A program made the translations under genes and the position numbers. From Chrysomallon squamiferum (lineage: Eukaryota; Mollusca; Gastropoda; Neomphalida; Peltospiridae), in contig CM022671.1 of the NCBI GenBank assembly GCA_012295275.1, positions 23,020,322-23,084,321 on the forward strand: a stretch of 64,000 nucleotides of DNA, in the 5' to 3' direction. Positions 63,489 to 64,000 of this stretch are shown piece by piece. Each line of letters starts with the position of its first letter. The first letter of the stretch is position 1. The notes beneath the pieces are model-generated. The model saw nothing but the letters and a program-made list of their open reading frames with translations. It did no database searches and had not been told where the DNA came from.

Positions 63489-63897
63489 TTTGGAACAGAT
63501 AACGTTGTTATTTCAGTCCATGTTTTTGTACTTTAGATTCATTTCGATATTTACGAGAAACATACACATTTGTTCACGTGGATAGATAGACAGATAGATA
63601 TATAGATAGATACATAGATGGACAGATAGCTCATTTGTCTGTCTGTGTCTAATACATTTAACAAAAATGTGTGTATCAATCGATTACGTGTGTTGGTAAT
63701 TGCGATTATTGTTTAACCATGAACTTTTAAAGGTACATATGTGTCTCTATGAGTCAGTCACGTGTATTATTTTATGATAAAAAGTGAGGTAAGAAATGAA
63801 CGAAATAATCTGGTAGTTTGACATTTCAGAAATAGATATCGCCAATTTTTTAGAAAAAAAAAATTAAATTAATTTTTTTTCTTTTTCCTTTCTTTAT

Positions 63898-63952
<55 letters not shown>

Positions 63953-64000
63953 ACTTACTTAACACTTCTTTAATGGAATAATTAAGAAATTAGGGAAAAA
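62460..64000. other. Upstream flank of the C16orf89-like gene, no gene seen
   Basis: Holds T runs (62611-62632), (CAGA)(CA) at 62936-62979, an A run (63121-63147) and (ATT)n at 63459-63486. GATA-type DNA lies at 63581-63620. Near the end, a T-rich block runs straight into a 33-base A run (63898-63950). Confidence 0.55.

Overview
The window looks like nuclear DNA of an invertebrate animal, most likely a mollusc. It is AT-rich, gene-poor and crowded with long microsatellites (GA/CT, GT/CA, TA, AAT, TAC, GTAT, GATA). The genes are split by GT-AG introns of 0.3-9 kb. There are no operons, no ribosome binding sites, and no rRNA, tRNA or CRISPR loci that I can see. A secreted fibrinogen-domain (FReD) protein with all domain introns in phase 1 fits the lectin repertoire of molluscs and other lophotrochozoans. 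Species cannot be fixed from sequence alone.

Layout. Bases 1 to ~26 kb hold no gene I can defend, only unique AT-rich DNA between repeats. The notable items there are a compound 33-60 bp minisatellite (2706-4062), an old and strongly decayed ~40 bp tandem array (9930-10720), a high-complexity block that may be regulatory (10740-11160) and a foldback element (17516-17983). From ~26 to 38.1 kb on the + strand lies the FReD gene: exons 27209-27328, 32790-32927 and 37681-38120, plus a phase-compatible candidate upstream exon at 26090-26176. Its signal-peptide exon was not found. Inside its second intron, on the opposite strand, sits a 320-residue intronless reading frame (34557-35519). A second gene of the same unnamed family lies head-to-head with it at 44782-45892 and 47349-47437 (+). 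The two proteins share a C-x-C-x18-C-x19-W core and a C-terminal G-[KS]-Y-[FL]-D motif, and both have a phase-1 splice donor at the same place. I do not recognise the family.

From 62.3 kb down to 48.8 kb on the - strand I rebuilt a complete seven-exon gene (340 residues) for a secreted homologue of vertebrate C16orf89 (UPF0764). All splice phases agree across six introns, and the vertebrate landmarks appear in order. Its 9-kb first intron carries two abutting long inverted repeats (58842-59314 and 59311-60320) whose loops are microsatellites. They look like foldback or MITE-type elements and would make long RNA hairpins in the transcript.

The genes do not form an obvious pathway. Two encode secreted proteins and two encode disordered, basic, probably intracellular proteins. 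The most promising undescribed items are the paralogous C-x-C...C...W family, with one member nested in the FReD intron, and the foldback elements with microsatellite loops.
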